A stretch of DNA of 64,000 nucleotides from Evernia prunastri (taxonomy: Eukaryota; Ascomycota; Lecanoromycetes; Lecanorales; Parmeliaceae), in NCBI GenBank assembly GCA_003184365.1, contig NKYR01000035.1, forward strand, positions 1 to 64,000, written 5' to 3'. Positions within the stretch are counted from its first letter, which is position 1. The number at the start of each line of letters is the position of its first letter. This document shows positions 45,381-56,207 of the stretch, in pieces. The position numbers were made by a program, and so were the translations under genes. A model generated the notes under the pieces. It saw only the letters and a list, made by a program, of their open reading frames with translations, was not told where the DNA came from and ran no database searches.

Positions 45381-47632
45381 TGAGAATTGTAGATTGATTG
45401 ATTGATTGCTTAATACGCCTATCTAGTAAACTACTTTACTAATCAGGGAGTTCCTCGAATATTTGTAGCGCTGAAGAAACCTTTCGGACAAAAACTTCAA
45501 CTTATCCTCTCGTGTTATCATTGTTGTCAACTCTTAGTCTTTGACTGTCAAGTTGTTGCCACAAACCACTGTCACTTCCGTTCTCTTTCAGTCTGCCGCT
45601 ATTGTTTCCGTGATTGTCTCCTTCTGAGAATTGTAGAACGAGAGACTATGAAAGGTGTTTTTTTCCCCCTTGAGTGCCCCCCGAAGAATAAGAAATAGGC
45701 AGATCTTACGCGTACACCCCCTATCTATTGCGCGTACACCCCCCATTTCATTGGACGTACACCCCCTCAGATCCGCGTGCCAAATCAGATTATCTCATGA
45801 ATTCTAATAGAAGATTCAATAAGTAGTCGAGATTACTCGGATAACGCACTCTGAGGGCACGATTTGAATAGAATATTGACTTATTATCGCAAAAAGTGAT
45901 ACGGGACTCTTCGTAGTGGGTCACACTTTATATCAAATCGTGCCCTCGAGGTGCGCTATCCGGATATGATAGTCTCGGGGTACGGAGGTCGGTATCAAAA
46001 GTCCTGCCTCCGTCAAGGTGTAGCCCTACATCTTGACGGAGGCAGAACTTTTGATGCCGACCTTCGAAGAGTGTGACTTACTATCTCACAAGGGAATACG
46101 TCAAGATTCGTAGATATACGAGTTTTTACCTCTCCAGGCAAGATCCCTCACGGGATCTCTTGCCGGATCTGAGGGGGTGTACGCCTAATAGATCTGGGGG
46201 TGTACGCGTAAGACCTGCCTTTATGGTTGGGGTATTCAAAGAACCTCCCCGAAGAGTCCCCCCGAAGAACCTTCCCGAAGAACCCCCCCGAAGAGCCCCC
46301 AGAAGAGCCCCCCAAAGAGCCCCCCAAAGAGCCCCCCAAAGAGCCCCCCAAAGAGCTTCTTGAAGAATCTCCCCGAAGAGTATATCTCGAAGAATAATTA
46401 ATTATCGTTCGTTGTAAAAAGTCTGACGTGAAAAAATAAGAGGAGAAAAAAAAAGTCGATCATCGTCCGCCGTAGTAGAGCTGCTCCATTTCGCTTGATC
46501 AAAGCCCAATCTGGGGCTTATTACCCTTGTCAGACCCAGTCCACGGAATGACTACACTGATTGAACTAAAGAGTAGAACACGTGACTACATCGCTGGAGA
46601 AGACCGAGACTGGTGCCAAGGCCACTAATCCGGCCATTCTGGTAAAGGCTGACTGTCACTATCTCTAACATAGGACTTTCGGCGCTATTGGTGCAGATTT
46701 CCTCACTGTATGAGGAAATCACGAAGATCAGTGCGCGTGCGCAGACCTTGATCTCTAATCGTAAGGCTGGCGACAGATCAGCCGCCGAGATAGGGAACAT
46801 CCGCCTTGCTTCCTGTATCTGACATCACCCGAAAAATTATTCAAAAAGAAGGTTGCTTCCACTTGGTATGAGGGGACAGGGAGCCCTGGGCCAAGAAAGG
46901 AGGTTCGTTAACGAACGGCTTCGGAGAAAAGAGCTCTCTGAGTCTGAGTGGTGCGAGACGAAAGGCATTGCAGGAAAGGTGGCAGCAATACTCGCTGCTT
47001 TACTTCCTCAGCAAAGTCCATACCCATCCAAATGTTTGACTTGTTCGGGCTCTGCGTTTTCACTCGATTCCGCTGGATACTTCGGTTGCCGACCCAACAA
47101 GAGCTGATGATGCACATCTGGGCCATCCAAAAGTTCCGAGCTGATTGGAGGCTAGGCTTGGTTGAGCGAGAAAGTACAGAGTTCTAGTCATCATTCTACC
47201 CACCCTATCTAATGTTCAGCGAAAAAGCTCTATTCTGAGGATTGCACGCTCCCCAATTAGCGTCGCCTTGTGTTCCGATCTCTATCATCCACAAGAGCGA
47301 ATAAGCGATGAGACTGGCTTAGCCTTGCCCAACCTGCTCATTTCTGAGCTCACTTAGTGAGCAGAGTCAGGTCCCCGGCATCATGACGTCGTCCAGCCGC
47401 GTTCAAAAATAGTCTCAACATAGAGAACGCTCCAAAAACCAGATGGAGCCTGGAGCTGCGATCTAACTTGGTCCGACTGATATATTCGGATTTGTTGTGA
47501 TTCAATGAGCGATTACTAGCTCGATTTCGCTTTAAGGACAATATTGGCACCACCAGTCATATATTTTATTGACGTCCACTCCAAAGCTGTCTTTTCTCAT
47601 TATCAGGATTGTTCCGTGACGGCAAATTCTGG
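43443..47632. other. 4.2 kb without a supported gene, repeat-rich
   Basis: 43443-45100 has only short frames. There is a small inverted repeat (CAGCCTCGAG...CTCGAGGCTG) at about 43727-43760. 45103-46400 is a composite of inverted repeats and GAAGA/CCCCCC-type low complexity. 46430-47630 has frames to 84 codons without recognisable content. Confidence 0.45.
45103..46400. repeat. Composite inverted-repeat element with TTCTTCGGGGGG-type arrays
   Basis: From outside in: a palindrome of CATACCCC-containing segments (45103-45232), an array of TTCTTCGG(G)n units (45249-45340) and a poly-A run (45350-45378). Next is an arm with three (G)CGTACACCCCC motifs (from 45698). Its inverted partner with two motifs ends at 46219. 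The opposite-strand array of (C)nGAAGA(A/G) units is at 46240-46400. The centre has two nested palindromes (45838-45968 and 45987-46063). It is not coding; an automatic call of a Pro/Arg repeat protein at 46073-46363 would be low complexity only. Confidence 0.65.
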
Positions 47633-48088
47633 TCACTGATCGGGTATAAATTCATCAAGGCGGGTCGTGGTTGGAGCGAGGAAATTCGGCCTGGTCGTAT
47701 TATCTGACGCACACCTGTTTGACGCCTCGGTTCTGGGCTTCGCGGGAAGATGTTCCCATTGGATATACTCGCGTACTCGTACTGGCATTATGCCTGTATT
47801 TGTTTCATGGACTATTGACACATCAACTTGAAGTTGATGCTCTTCGTTTCTGGCAGTTTGTAGATTATGAAAGTTTGGAGTATCTGCACTGGCTAGACAA
47901 GGATATTTGCTATGTCTAGTAATTACAATCTGATTTCGCTTTTAGCAAACTACATATTAGTCTTTAGGGGATCTTACTATCGTGGTTGGCTCGTCCGGGT
48001 CTACTTCTTCGACATGCTCAAGACCCTGCTGGTTTTCGTTGACATCTGGCTCATCCGGGTCTTCGTTGACATCCTGCTCATGCTGCAT
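47633..48088 (-). CDS. Possible small acidic protein, weakly supported
   Basis: Two exons fit in phase 0: 47978-48088 and 47633-47938, with a very short 39-bp intron (GTAAGA...CTAAAAG, GACTAAT as branch). This gives 138 aa. The first exon is acidic with a repeat, DVNEDPDEPDVNE and EEVDPDEP; the second is neutral and unremarkable. The upstream 40 bp are shared with a copy 1 kb away, so the region may be gene debris instead. The acidic NEDPDE string recurs in the F-box-like protein at 48.8 kb. Confidence 0.28.
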
Positions 48089-48826
48089 GAAATCTTGCTC
48101 GCAACGTCTTATGCAGATCCAGGTAATCCAAAAAATCCGAGCTGATTGGAGGCTAGGCTTGGCCGTGACACAGCCTGACACTCTCCGACAAGCATCGCAT
48201 TACTATCAAAATCGCATTTATTGTGTAGACCAACGCTCTTTGATGTCGACGCCTGACAGCGGAAGCGCTATCGGAGAAGAATTCGGTCGTATCATCGTAG
48301 ATTAGTTGTTTCCTGATTCGCATCACAAAAACCATCTTCTCAAGGCCGCTGGTCGTCGGAATAACAGATGGCCGAGTGGTATTAGTTTGATAGCTTCCGC
48401 ATCAAACCTGTAGTCAAATCTGTAGTGCACGATAATGGTCTCATCATTTTCCCGATAGTGACGAAAAGTCTCCGGAGCACCTGCTAGCTCCTGGACGGAG
48501 TTCCACAGAGATGGAAACATATTTAAGACGTATCTCTTCTGCGATTATCCATCAATGACTACTCTCATTTGGAGGTACACATTCACGCACCGTGCACGGC
48601 TTGCGTAGGTACAACAACGGTCAACGGTAATCATACACGAATTACCACAAGGCTCTTCCACAGATTCCGCCCCCAGTGATCGCACTCCTGGATTGTCCTG
48701 ATCCTAAGCATAGGACTTTTGGTTTGACCTTCATCGAGAAGACGGTTAATAGCTTTGCTTCACTACACATCTGCTCACGCCCCAGTGACTTGACGACGGG
48801 GAAATAATTCGATAACCATCAGCGTG
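48089..48826. other. Intergenic
   Basis: Contains the second copy (48126-48165) of the GAGCTGATTGGAGGCTAGGC direct repeat, whose first copy is at 47126-47165. No gene seen. Confidence 0.4.
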
Positions 48827-49138
48827 ATGTCTATTTATGGGGGAGCCGCCTATGAGGTAATCATTCGAATCATCGAGGAGACTTCAGCAGATGACGTCGG
48901 GTCGCTAGCGTCATGCTGCAAGCAACTTCATGTACTTGCTCAAGAGAGGTTGCAATTTCTTAGACAAATGAGAGCCGACGCTCAGGACATTACGATTGGT
49001 TGGTACTCAGAAAATGAAAGGATTCATCCTTTGAAGTATGTGCGAGACATTTGGAAGGATGATGACTGTCGGTTTTACACCAGGGTCATGAACATTGAAT
49101 CCATGTACGATATGAGTTCTGATTGTGATGATGATGAC

Positions 49139-49186
<48 letters not shown>

Positions 49187-50572
49187 GGCGACAGAGACAT
49201 CAAAGAAGGACATCATACGCAAGCAAAGACCACCTTCGTAGTCGACGTTGTTGAAACCGAGTATGGATATCAAGTCCCAGCTTTGGTTGCCAAAGTCCAT
49301 ACCGCACTTCTGCCATACGCAGAATAGTCTGACTTGAGGGAATGGACCAACAGGGGCAACGAGGGGAAACCTTGGGCTATCATCATTCTGCTCCTCGCTT
49401 TGTACCCAAACTTGGAGGAATTAGTGATAAACGACGCTGAGGACACCTGGTGGATGGACAACGCGTGGGAGCGACTAATTCTCTCGCTGACTAGCATTGC
49501 GGAAAACCCAGCCCACAACAAGTTGAGAATTCTAAGTAAACTCTCAAATCTTACTTTGTTAGGTGTACGAGGAGTGGGAGCTCGTGCGCAATTAGCCTTG
49601 CCCTTCATGAAAATACCGACCTTGCGCAAAGTTAACGGTTATTGCGTTGAAGGCCGCAAATTCCAATGGTCTAACGGCCCAAGAACTTCAGAGGTTATCG
49701 ACCTTGATATACACGGCGATATTGACGAAGTCAGCTTTTCGAGTCTCATTCGCAGTTGCAAAGCCCTAGAGAATTTCGAGTATCAATTTAACCCTGCCTG
49801 GACTTGGTCTCGAGAGGTCGACGGACCAGAAGCCCTGAACCGGCTCAAATGGGGGCCACGAGCGAAACATGAAGCCGCAAATGAAGACCCAGACGAAGAC
49901 GAATCAAGCGAAGCGAGCACAAATCATGGCGAACCTCACAGGGATGAGGCTGACAGGCCCAGATGGGAGCCACACGCGAAACATGAAGCCGCAAATGAAG
50001 ACCCAGACGAAGACGAATCAAGCGAACCTCACAGGGATGAGGCTGACAGGCCCAGATGGGAGCCTTCTGCTATCGTTGCGACTTTGTTAGAGTGTGCCCG
50101 TAATAGCCTCGTCTCACTAAATCTCACGGCAGCAAATTTCGACGGAGTAGTACCACTCTCGGACGATGAGCCTTTTATTGGCAGTCTTCGTTCTTTTCGG
50201 GCGTTAAAAGTGGTCTACCTAGACACTACGATGCTTTTCAAGAGAGTCAAGCGCCTTAGCAACGTGGTCCTTGGAGAGCCCAAGCAGCAAACTTTCTCGG
50301 AAGATCTTAGGGCACAGCGACTTGTAGAGCTCCTTCCTGCGAGCATTGAGGAGTTTGTTATGACATATCAACGGGTCGGACAGGGATTTTCAAGGGATGA
50401 TGTGATTGAAATGTTCGCGGGGCTGCCAGAAGGTAGACATCTATTGCCCAAACTCCTCAAAATCAAGGTCGCGTGGAGCTCAAGCATGCAAGGTGAAGAA
50501 GAGGACGAGGGTTGGGAGGAATTGATCACGAGATGTGGTCAGAGTTCCATAGAGCTCTTGTTCGACCCGTGA
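48827..50572 (+). pseudogene. F-box/LRR-like protein with Asp/Gly microsatellite and internal duplication, one in-frame stop
   Basis: One frame from ATG 48827 to 50572, broken only by TAG at 49325-49327, which could be a mutation or lie in an unrecognised intron. The N-terminus (YEVIIRIIEETSADDVGSLASCCKQLHVLAQERL) has the shape of a degenerate F-box helix pair. The part after the stop has the leucine-rich style of fungal F-box proteins (LLALYPNLEELVINDA, LSKLSNLTLLGVRG, IPTLRKVNGYC). It ends WEELITRCGQSSIELLFDP. In between, codons 49127-49189 encode 15 Asp and 6 Gly from a GAT/GGT microsatellite. At 49862-50070 a 38-codon unit (KHEAANEDPDEDESSE and flanks) is repeated with an 11-codon loss. 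F-box proteins recruit substrates to SCF ubiquitin ligases. That assignment here is by style only, with no strong motif. Confidence 0.5.
49127..49189 (+). repeat. GAT/GGT trinucleotide microsatellite in a coding frame
   Basis: Fourteen GAT and one GAC, then five GGT and one GGC, read as Asp15-Gly6. Confidence 0.9.
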
Positions 50573-52436
50573 TTGAGTGTCTTCAAAAAAGGATCAGCAG
50601 TTCAGTGTAAGACGTGATGCTGGCAGCTCTCTCTATCGCTTGACGTTTCAAAGGGCTTCCTCCTGAGCCTCTTGACAGATCAGATTAGGTAGACATCTAA
50701 GCTTCTCCTCTCCAAAGCTTAGTACGCGTACGACAAGAGCGTCATTGGCGTAAGAGTAAAGTTGACTTTTCGTTGAGACGAGCGAGAACGAATCGTAAAG
50801 TCGACATGACCTCTCGAGACCTCACGAGGTACGCCCTCTACATGGATGGACGCTCGATCCTTAGCTGACATTTGAGAATGGTATCCATGTAGCAAGAGAA
50901 GCTACGACAATGCTTCCTACCGAATAATGATGTTGGCGAGAAAGATTGTTACAGTCATGGCTCCAGCAACCTCGCGTGGATATACGTATATTCGACTTGC
51001 ATACAAGCCGTTCCGCCTGCAGGGAGGGTAGGACCAACAGTCCCAAAGGTCAAGTTCCCGAAAGTTGAAACAAGCCCCAGGTGAAGAGTTGCCCGGCCAA
51101 CGCGCTTGATCTACACCGTACAGTACGTTGGAATTGCATGGTGCGGCATCTTCCGGGGGTTAAAACCGACTATTGTGCGGCGGAGGGGCTCGCAAAGGCC
51201 AGGAGATGCTTCTGGAGTTCGGCGCTATAGGGTGGAGGGGCCGTTTGAAGGTAGGCTTAGGGCTGCTCAATCCCTGACCTAAGAAGCATCTTCGGGCAGC
51301 GCATGGACGGAGCCATCGTGCATATGTGGCATGGTAGATTTGGGCCCCAATTCAGTCCGCTAAGTACATCTCCGAAAGCCTTGTACGTCATGCCAATGGT
51401 CGAGCTTTAAGCTGTAGATAGTAAACCATTGTTCGGCGAAGTCCCTACGTGCGATGATAGGGCGGTGATGGTCACCCTGAGTAACCTCCTACTTAAAGAA
51501 GGGGTATCGGGGTACGTTTTATTTCTTGGCAGGGGAAGCGCCCTTCCGCGGCTAGAGTAGGGCCGATACTTTCAAAGAGACTTTGTTAGGGACTTAGCTA
51601 AGCAGCTATGCTTAGCTGAGCCTAGTCTGACTGGCATGTTCTCGATTACCAGCGGGCGGGACCCAATGGGCTGGCGCGACAACGGGGAAGACGCATTAGC
51701 GCTGTCACCGAAATGTGATCATAATTGTGATTTCTCCATTTACTTTCACCCCTAAAATACTAAGAAATAAGCGTTGAACAAATGATACCTGACGACTTAC
51801 GCGAGTACCTACCTTACCTCGAGCCGAAAGATAATGAATGATTCGAAGCTTCTTACTCACTACCTTGACCTCTCCCTCTCCCCACTTCTACCTGAACCTT
51901 CTCATCTTTGTTCCCTCGTCTCATCATTTCTATCCTTCTCTCCTTTTCATGTATTCGGCAGCTCTCATGCATCCATTCTGCAGGCTACCACGCGCACTCT
52001 TAGATTCATCTCTCATCTCCTTTACCTAGTCAACAGATGACAATGCCCGCCCCGAATACAACAAAGGCAGCAAATCCATGAAAACAAAGCATTCCTACCC
52101 AAACATCTTAACAATGCACTATCCCTGCAGTATTATTGTCATTTGCTCGCTTGAAACACAAGGAGCAACACACATCTTTCTTTCACACATTGAACAAAGC
52201 CATTGACTTTTCGTGAAGCCTCCTTTATTCAACTCACCATCCTTCGACACATCCTCTTTCTCGAAGCATTTTCAAACTTCCTTCAGCCCACAACACCACA
52301 CGCCACGGCGCAACAACACACTCGCCTCAATTCTAGACCTTCAAAACCTCACAACGCTAGTCTATAGCAGTTGCACCCAACCTCACCAACCTGAACACTC
52401 GCTTTGAAGTGAGGGTGACCCTCAAGGACACCAGAC
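50573..52436. other. Intergenic, 1.9 kb
   Basis: No gene recognised. The last 400 bases are CT- and CA-rich, as expected of the promoter and long 5' leader of the CM1 gene. Short frames at 51834-52040 and 52213-52407 could be upstream ORFs in that leader. Confidence 0.4.
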
Positions 52437-54659
52437 ATGGCGACGTCAGGCGCCAACCCCACCTCTTCCCTGTTGCAGGACATGTTACGAGAGAAGAAAG
52501 CGCAGACACAGCGCGTGAAAAAGACCTACGACCCGAACGATCTCAATGACAGAGATATCCAGAGCTCTCCCATTCCATCGATGAGCGCGAGAGACAGATC
52601 CGACGCACATTCTAGGCGTGGCAGTGGCATTGGTATAAGGAATGTGACGTCGCCGAAAGGAATGGGTTTCAAGGAGACGGAAGAATACATCTCGAAGATC
52701 AGCAAGCAGAACTTCGACCTCAAGCTTGGCATTTTCCAAGTACGCCAACGGAACGAAGTGCTTGAGGCCAGGCTGGAGAAACTTCAAGAGCTGGAGGCTG
52801 ATAACGAAGAATTGCAATCGATCAACGAGGAATTGCTGTTGGAGCTTGAGAAACGGGATGTCGCGATCCAAGAAGCTGTCGGCCTGATCTGTGAACTCGA
52901 AGTCAAGAACGAAGAACTACAGATGACAGTGGTCAAAATGGACTTCACACAAACATCAAGCACATCGGGCCCAGAGCCTGTCAAGGAAGGAACTGCTGCC
53001 GTGGCTTCATCTCTGTCTCCGATACCAGCTATAGAAAGTAACGGGCTTCCCGATACTGATGTCCAGGTTGATCCACAAGCACCATCATCAGAACACAGCC
53101 TTTCCGCTCCTGACACACTCTCCCCGCCAAAGATCAGATCAGCACGCCGAGTCCCAAATTTCATCCGAGAGACGAAGAAAAGCACCAACGTCCTACGTAG
53201 CTTGTACTCTAGTGACGGAAACGCAAGCTTTGTCAGCCTGTCTCGACCGGTTAGCCTCTTTAGCGGAGACGACGACGATGATGACATCGATCGACCGAAC
53301 TCTCCACGACTCAGCATTCTCAGCGAAAGCGGCTTTTCGAGTATTTACGGAGGTCACAAAGATCACATCTTTGGTGAAACAGATCAAGGAGACCTTGAAC
53401 AGTCTCTTCCCCCAACGCCGAACAACCCTCCACACCGGGACACTCAACGCGAATCAAGATTGCACCGATGGTTAGATGAGAGGAACAAGGCAAGGACGCC
53501 ATCTCCAACTGCCACAGCTAACGACAAAATCCCTTCGATAGGTGAGGTTCTGAGTGACGTACCGGCCTCTTCCCAAGAACTAGACTCTGGAGAGATGGCA
53601 CCTGCAGGTCAACCTCCTTGCGCACAGCGTACTCCTGAAAAGCGGCAGGCTAAGCAGGCCCGAAGCCCAGAGAAGCGATCTGCCTCACCATCCTTCGGGG
53701 GGCCGATCTTTGGATCTGCTGTTCTACCGCCCACCCCCGACTCGATGAGTACGGCCACACTGGATGCAAACTCTTCAACACCTAGCATTATTACTGAAAA
53801 GAGCCTGCTTGATGGCACACCGTATCTGGCAAAGGGCTACGTACGATTTCTACCAGATAGCCGCCCTCACACTTCTGACAGCACCAACGGTCCAGCGAGT
53901 CCGGGATCCTTGAGACACACTGCTCAACATGATATAAGCGCTCAAAGCGATGCGCGTCTGATCTCTGGCTCTGACAAACCAATGCGGCCCTCGCTTACAT
54001 CTTACGCGACGGACGTCAACGGGCAATCGTCGTCACCCACGCAAGCGTCCCGAAACCTATCATACCCATCTCCAACAGGCAGACCGCGACGTCTGTCCGA
54101 GCAGCGATCCCCTACAAGTTATAGGGGCTCTGACTCGAACAGCGAGAAGACCCTAAATCAATCGCCGCAGGAACGACTGAGCTCAGGTAGAGCTGGAACC
54201 ATTACGCCCACCAGACGTACAGCTAGGGACGATCATCGCTCACCTTTGTCCCCTCAAGATGGAGCCACCGCGTCCCCAATCACCGCTTTACCACCGTACC
54301 TCGCCCCCTCCCCTCAGCCCCAGCGCTCTTCGTCCCTCCGCTCGAAAATCGCGAGCAAATTCACCCGCGCCAGCAGCAGCAATACCAGCCGCATCCCAAA
54401 CCCTTCGTCCAACGCTCAAGACGGCAAACCCTCCAGACCCTCGGTGATCCGCGCGCCCGCCTCGACTCAGCATGCCCGTCTGCCCAGGCCGGCAAGTTTG
54501 TACGGTCAGCACCCCGTTCCTGCCCCCCTTCCTAGCCCATGCCCCAGTCCTACGCGTGATTTGAGCCCCATCCTGCCAGAAGGCACGCTGACAGACCTGG
54601 AACGATACAGCGCCTCCTCTGCCAGGCACCCCGACGGGCGACCACACCGTCGTCGGTGA
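52437..54659 (+). CDS. Centrosomin N-terminal motif 1 (CM1) protein, microtubule-organising centre component
   Basis: Single exon, 740 aa, start ATG 52437. Residues about 73-145 match the CM1/Cnn_1N motif: KGMGFKETEEYISKISKQ and the following NFDLKLGIFQVRQRNEVLE. A coiled coil LQELEADNEELQSINEELLLELEKRD continues to about residue 165. CM1 binds and activates the gamma-tubulin ring complex; fungal members (Mto1, Pcp1, ApsB type) sit at spindle-pole bodies, septa or nuclear-envelope sites. Compared with Mto1-type proteins this one is short, and residues 170-740 are low-complexity and rich in Ser/Pro/Thr. Many TP/SP sites and acidic patches (GDDDDDDID) suggest cell-cycle phosphorylation. No C-terminal membrane or MASC-like segment is obvious. 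Together with the Pom1-like kinase it makes two cell-polarity/cytoskeleton genes in the window, though 29 kb apart. Confidence 0.82.
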   Translation: MATSGANPTSSLLQDMLREKKAQTQRVKKTYDPNDLNDRDIQSSPIPSMSARDRSDAHSRRGSGIGIRNVTSPKGMGFKETEEYISKISKQNFDLKLGIFQVRQRNEVLEARLEKLQELEADNEELQSINEELLLELEKRDVAIQEAVGLICELEVKNEELQMTVVKMDFTQTSSTSGPEPVKEGTAAVASSLSPIPAIESNGLPDTDVQVDPQAPSSEHSLSAPDTLSPPKIRSARRVPNFIRETKKSTNVLRSLYSSDGNASFVSLSRPVSLFSGDDDDDDIDRPNSPRLSILSESGFSSIYGGHKDHIFGETDQGDLEQSLPPTPNNPPHRDTQRESRLHRWLDERNKARTPSPTATANDKIPSIGEVLSDVPASSQELDSGEMAPAGQPPCAQRTPEKRQAKQARSPEKRSASPSFGGPIFGSAVLPPTPDSMSTATLDANSSTPSIITEKSLLDGTPYLAKGYVRFLPDSRPHTSDSTNGPASPGSLRHTAQHDISAQSDARLISGSDKPMRPSLTSYATDVNGQSSSPTQASRNLSYPSPTGRPRRLSEQRSPTSYRGSDSNSEKTLNQSPQERLSSGRAGTITPTRRTARDDHRSPLSPQDGATASPITALPPYLAPSPQPQRSSSLRSKIASKFTRASSSNTSRIPNPSSNAQDGKPSRPSVIRAPASTQHARLPRPASLYGQHPVPAPLPSPCPSPTRDLSPILPEGTLTDLERYSASSARHPDGRPHRRR

Positions 54660-54817
54660 AAGGTTGAATTGGAGGCGGCACAGTGTGGATCAGAGGTAGG
54701 TAGGTTTCTGCGCGCTTTGAGGATCGAGCATGGCTTGGATCGGAACGAAACGGATGGTGGATTGTAATAGATAAAGGCTAGGTATTTGTACATTATTGCT
54801 CCTCATTAGCACTCATA

Positions 54818-54960
54818 TGCCAATGAGAGCCGCGGTGAGAAAAGGCTCATTATGTATCAAAAAAAAAAACGCTTATATTTCCAAGATCATAGAAGTGCTT
54901 GTAGCTTGAGATTAGAATTACCCTGGCTGTAACAATATCCCAGTTCCCCCGGATTCACCA
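54818..54960. repeat. Dispersed repeat copy, related to 60241-60400
   Basis: Starts GCCAATGAGAGCCGCGGTG. Further matches to the 60.2-kb copy include ATTTCCAAG, GTCATAGAAGTGCTT-like and TATCCCA blocks, with indels. Confidence 0.65.
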
Positions 54961-55127
54961 ACCTTTTCAGTTGCGTATGAGGGCGTCTCACTCCACCAGA
55001 ATAAACGCAATAATCTAACTATGGCGGACGATGATTCCCCTCTGTTCTCTGCGTTGAACTTCTACAGTCACTATTCTAGATTCTTATATAAGAATAAACT
55101 GTAGTAAACTTAAATAGTATTCTTTCA

Positions 55128-55345
55128 AGGATACTCTTCGAGAGGTACTCGTCCAGGCTTACTCTTCGGAAAGATTCTTCGGGGGAGCTCTTCCGGGGGG
55201 ATGGGGGGTTTTCGCTGAGAGATCTTCACGAAACATTTTGATCCGCACAAAATTCTTTTTGCTTTTTCCTTTCTTCGAGTACCCCGAACAGTGGGACCCG
55301 AAAATCTCCCCGAAGTACATCTCTCGAAGTGTTGTTTTCAAGAAG
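55128..55345. repeat. Third site of TTCTTCGGGGG-type low complexity
   Basis: Units such as CTCTTCGGAAAG, TTCTTCGGGGGAG and CTCTTCCGGGGGG resemble the arrays at 45.2-46.4 kb. Confidence 0.5.
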
Positions 55346-56207
55346 TGTCCCTTGGAGAATAATTTATAAGTCGTACGAAGAAGAAGTGCTACTGCCTAAC
55401 TCAAAATTCCAATCGTCACCTCTACGGCGGACGATAACCTCGGCCCCAGTTTACCCCGCCCCGAAAACTTACCATAGTCATATCCCATGTGTATGGTATC
55501 TTACATCTTACCAAACCAATCACACACTATTTTTGGGCGGGGAAAAACTTATGACTTGATAAGGAACCCAACTGTCTGGGGTATGAGTTAGGAAAGCACC
55601 CCCACCATGCTCCGTTTCCACGTGGACAGTTATCACAGCGTAAGGTAGGTGCTACAAGGAGATGGAGGAACGTATGTACCTGTTGACCAGAACTTCAACT
55701 GGACCGTTCCGTGGAGAACACGACATCTGAGACCAAGAATCAATTGTTGCGGGAGCTCTTGGCTCGTGAGACGGCGCGTAGATCCATCAATGATCAGGCT
55801 GTGCTTCGGGCCGGATCGACTCTGCCACCTTGTCAGCGTCGACGAGGCAGATTGATAGAGTGCCAAGGTTGAACGATGCACAGTACCTCATGTCGGCTTC
55901 ACGGCGATATGTCAGCATCTTCGCGTGGCCAATGCGAGGTCTCAACACCGTGTCGATCTGGAAAGCCATCGAAGCCTAGACCGTGGGCCGTGAGAAGCAA
56001 GGCTGCCATTTATCTTCCAGTAAACGTTCGACACGTGTCGCCCTGCCACACTCGTACTTAATGAAGAACGCATTCGAAATTCAATGGAGCGACCCCACTA
56101 TCCCACTGTGGCAATTCATACCAACTTTAATTGTACTTTTGCTTTCTCGTGTGTCTGGCTGTCGGGCTTGACGTATTCTGCTTCCATCTTCCAACAGTGT
56201 CCCAACT

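Larger units (their letters stand above)
54660..56207. other. Intergenic with dispersed-repeat fragments
   Basis: Contains the 54818-54960 repeat, a short TTCTTCGGGGG patch (55128-55345) and the promoter of the HET gene. Frames at 55329-55559 and 55876-56171 are not convincing. Confidence 0.4.

Noticed and set aside
46073..46363. Arg/Pro-rich repeat protein
   Set aside because: Translation of the CCCCCCGAAGAA array; low complexity in a repeat, with similar frames on the other strand.
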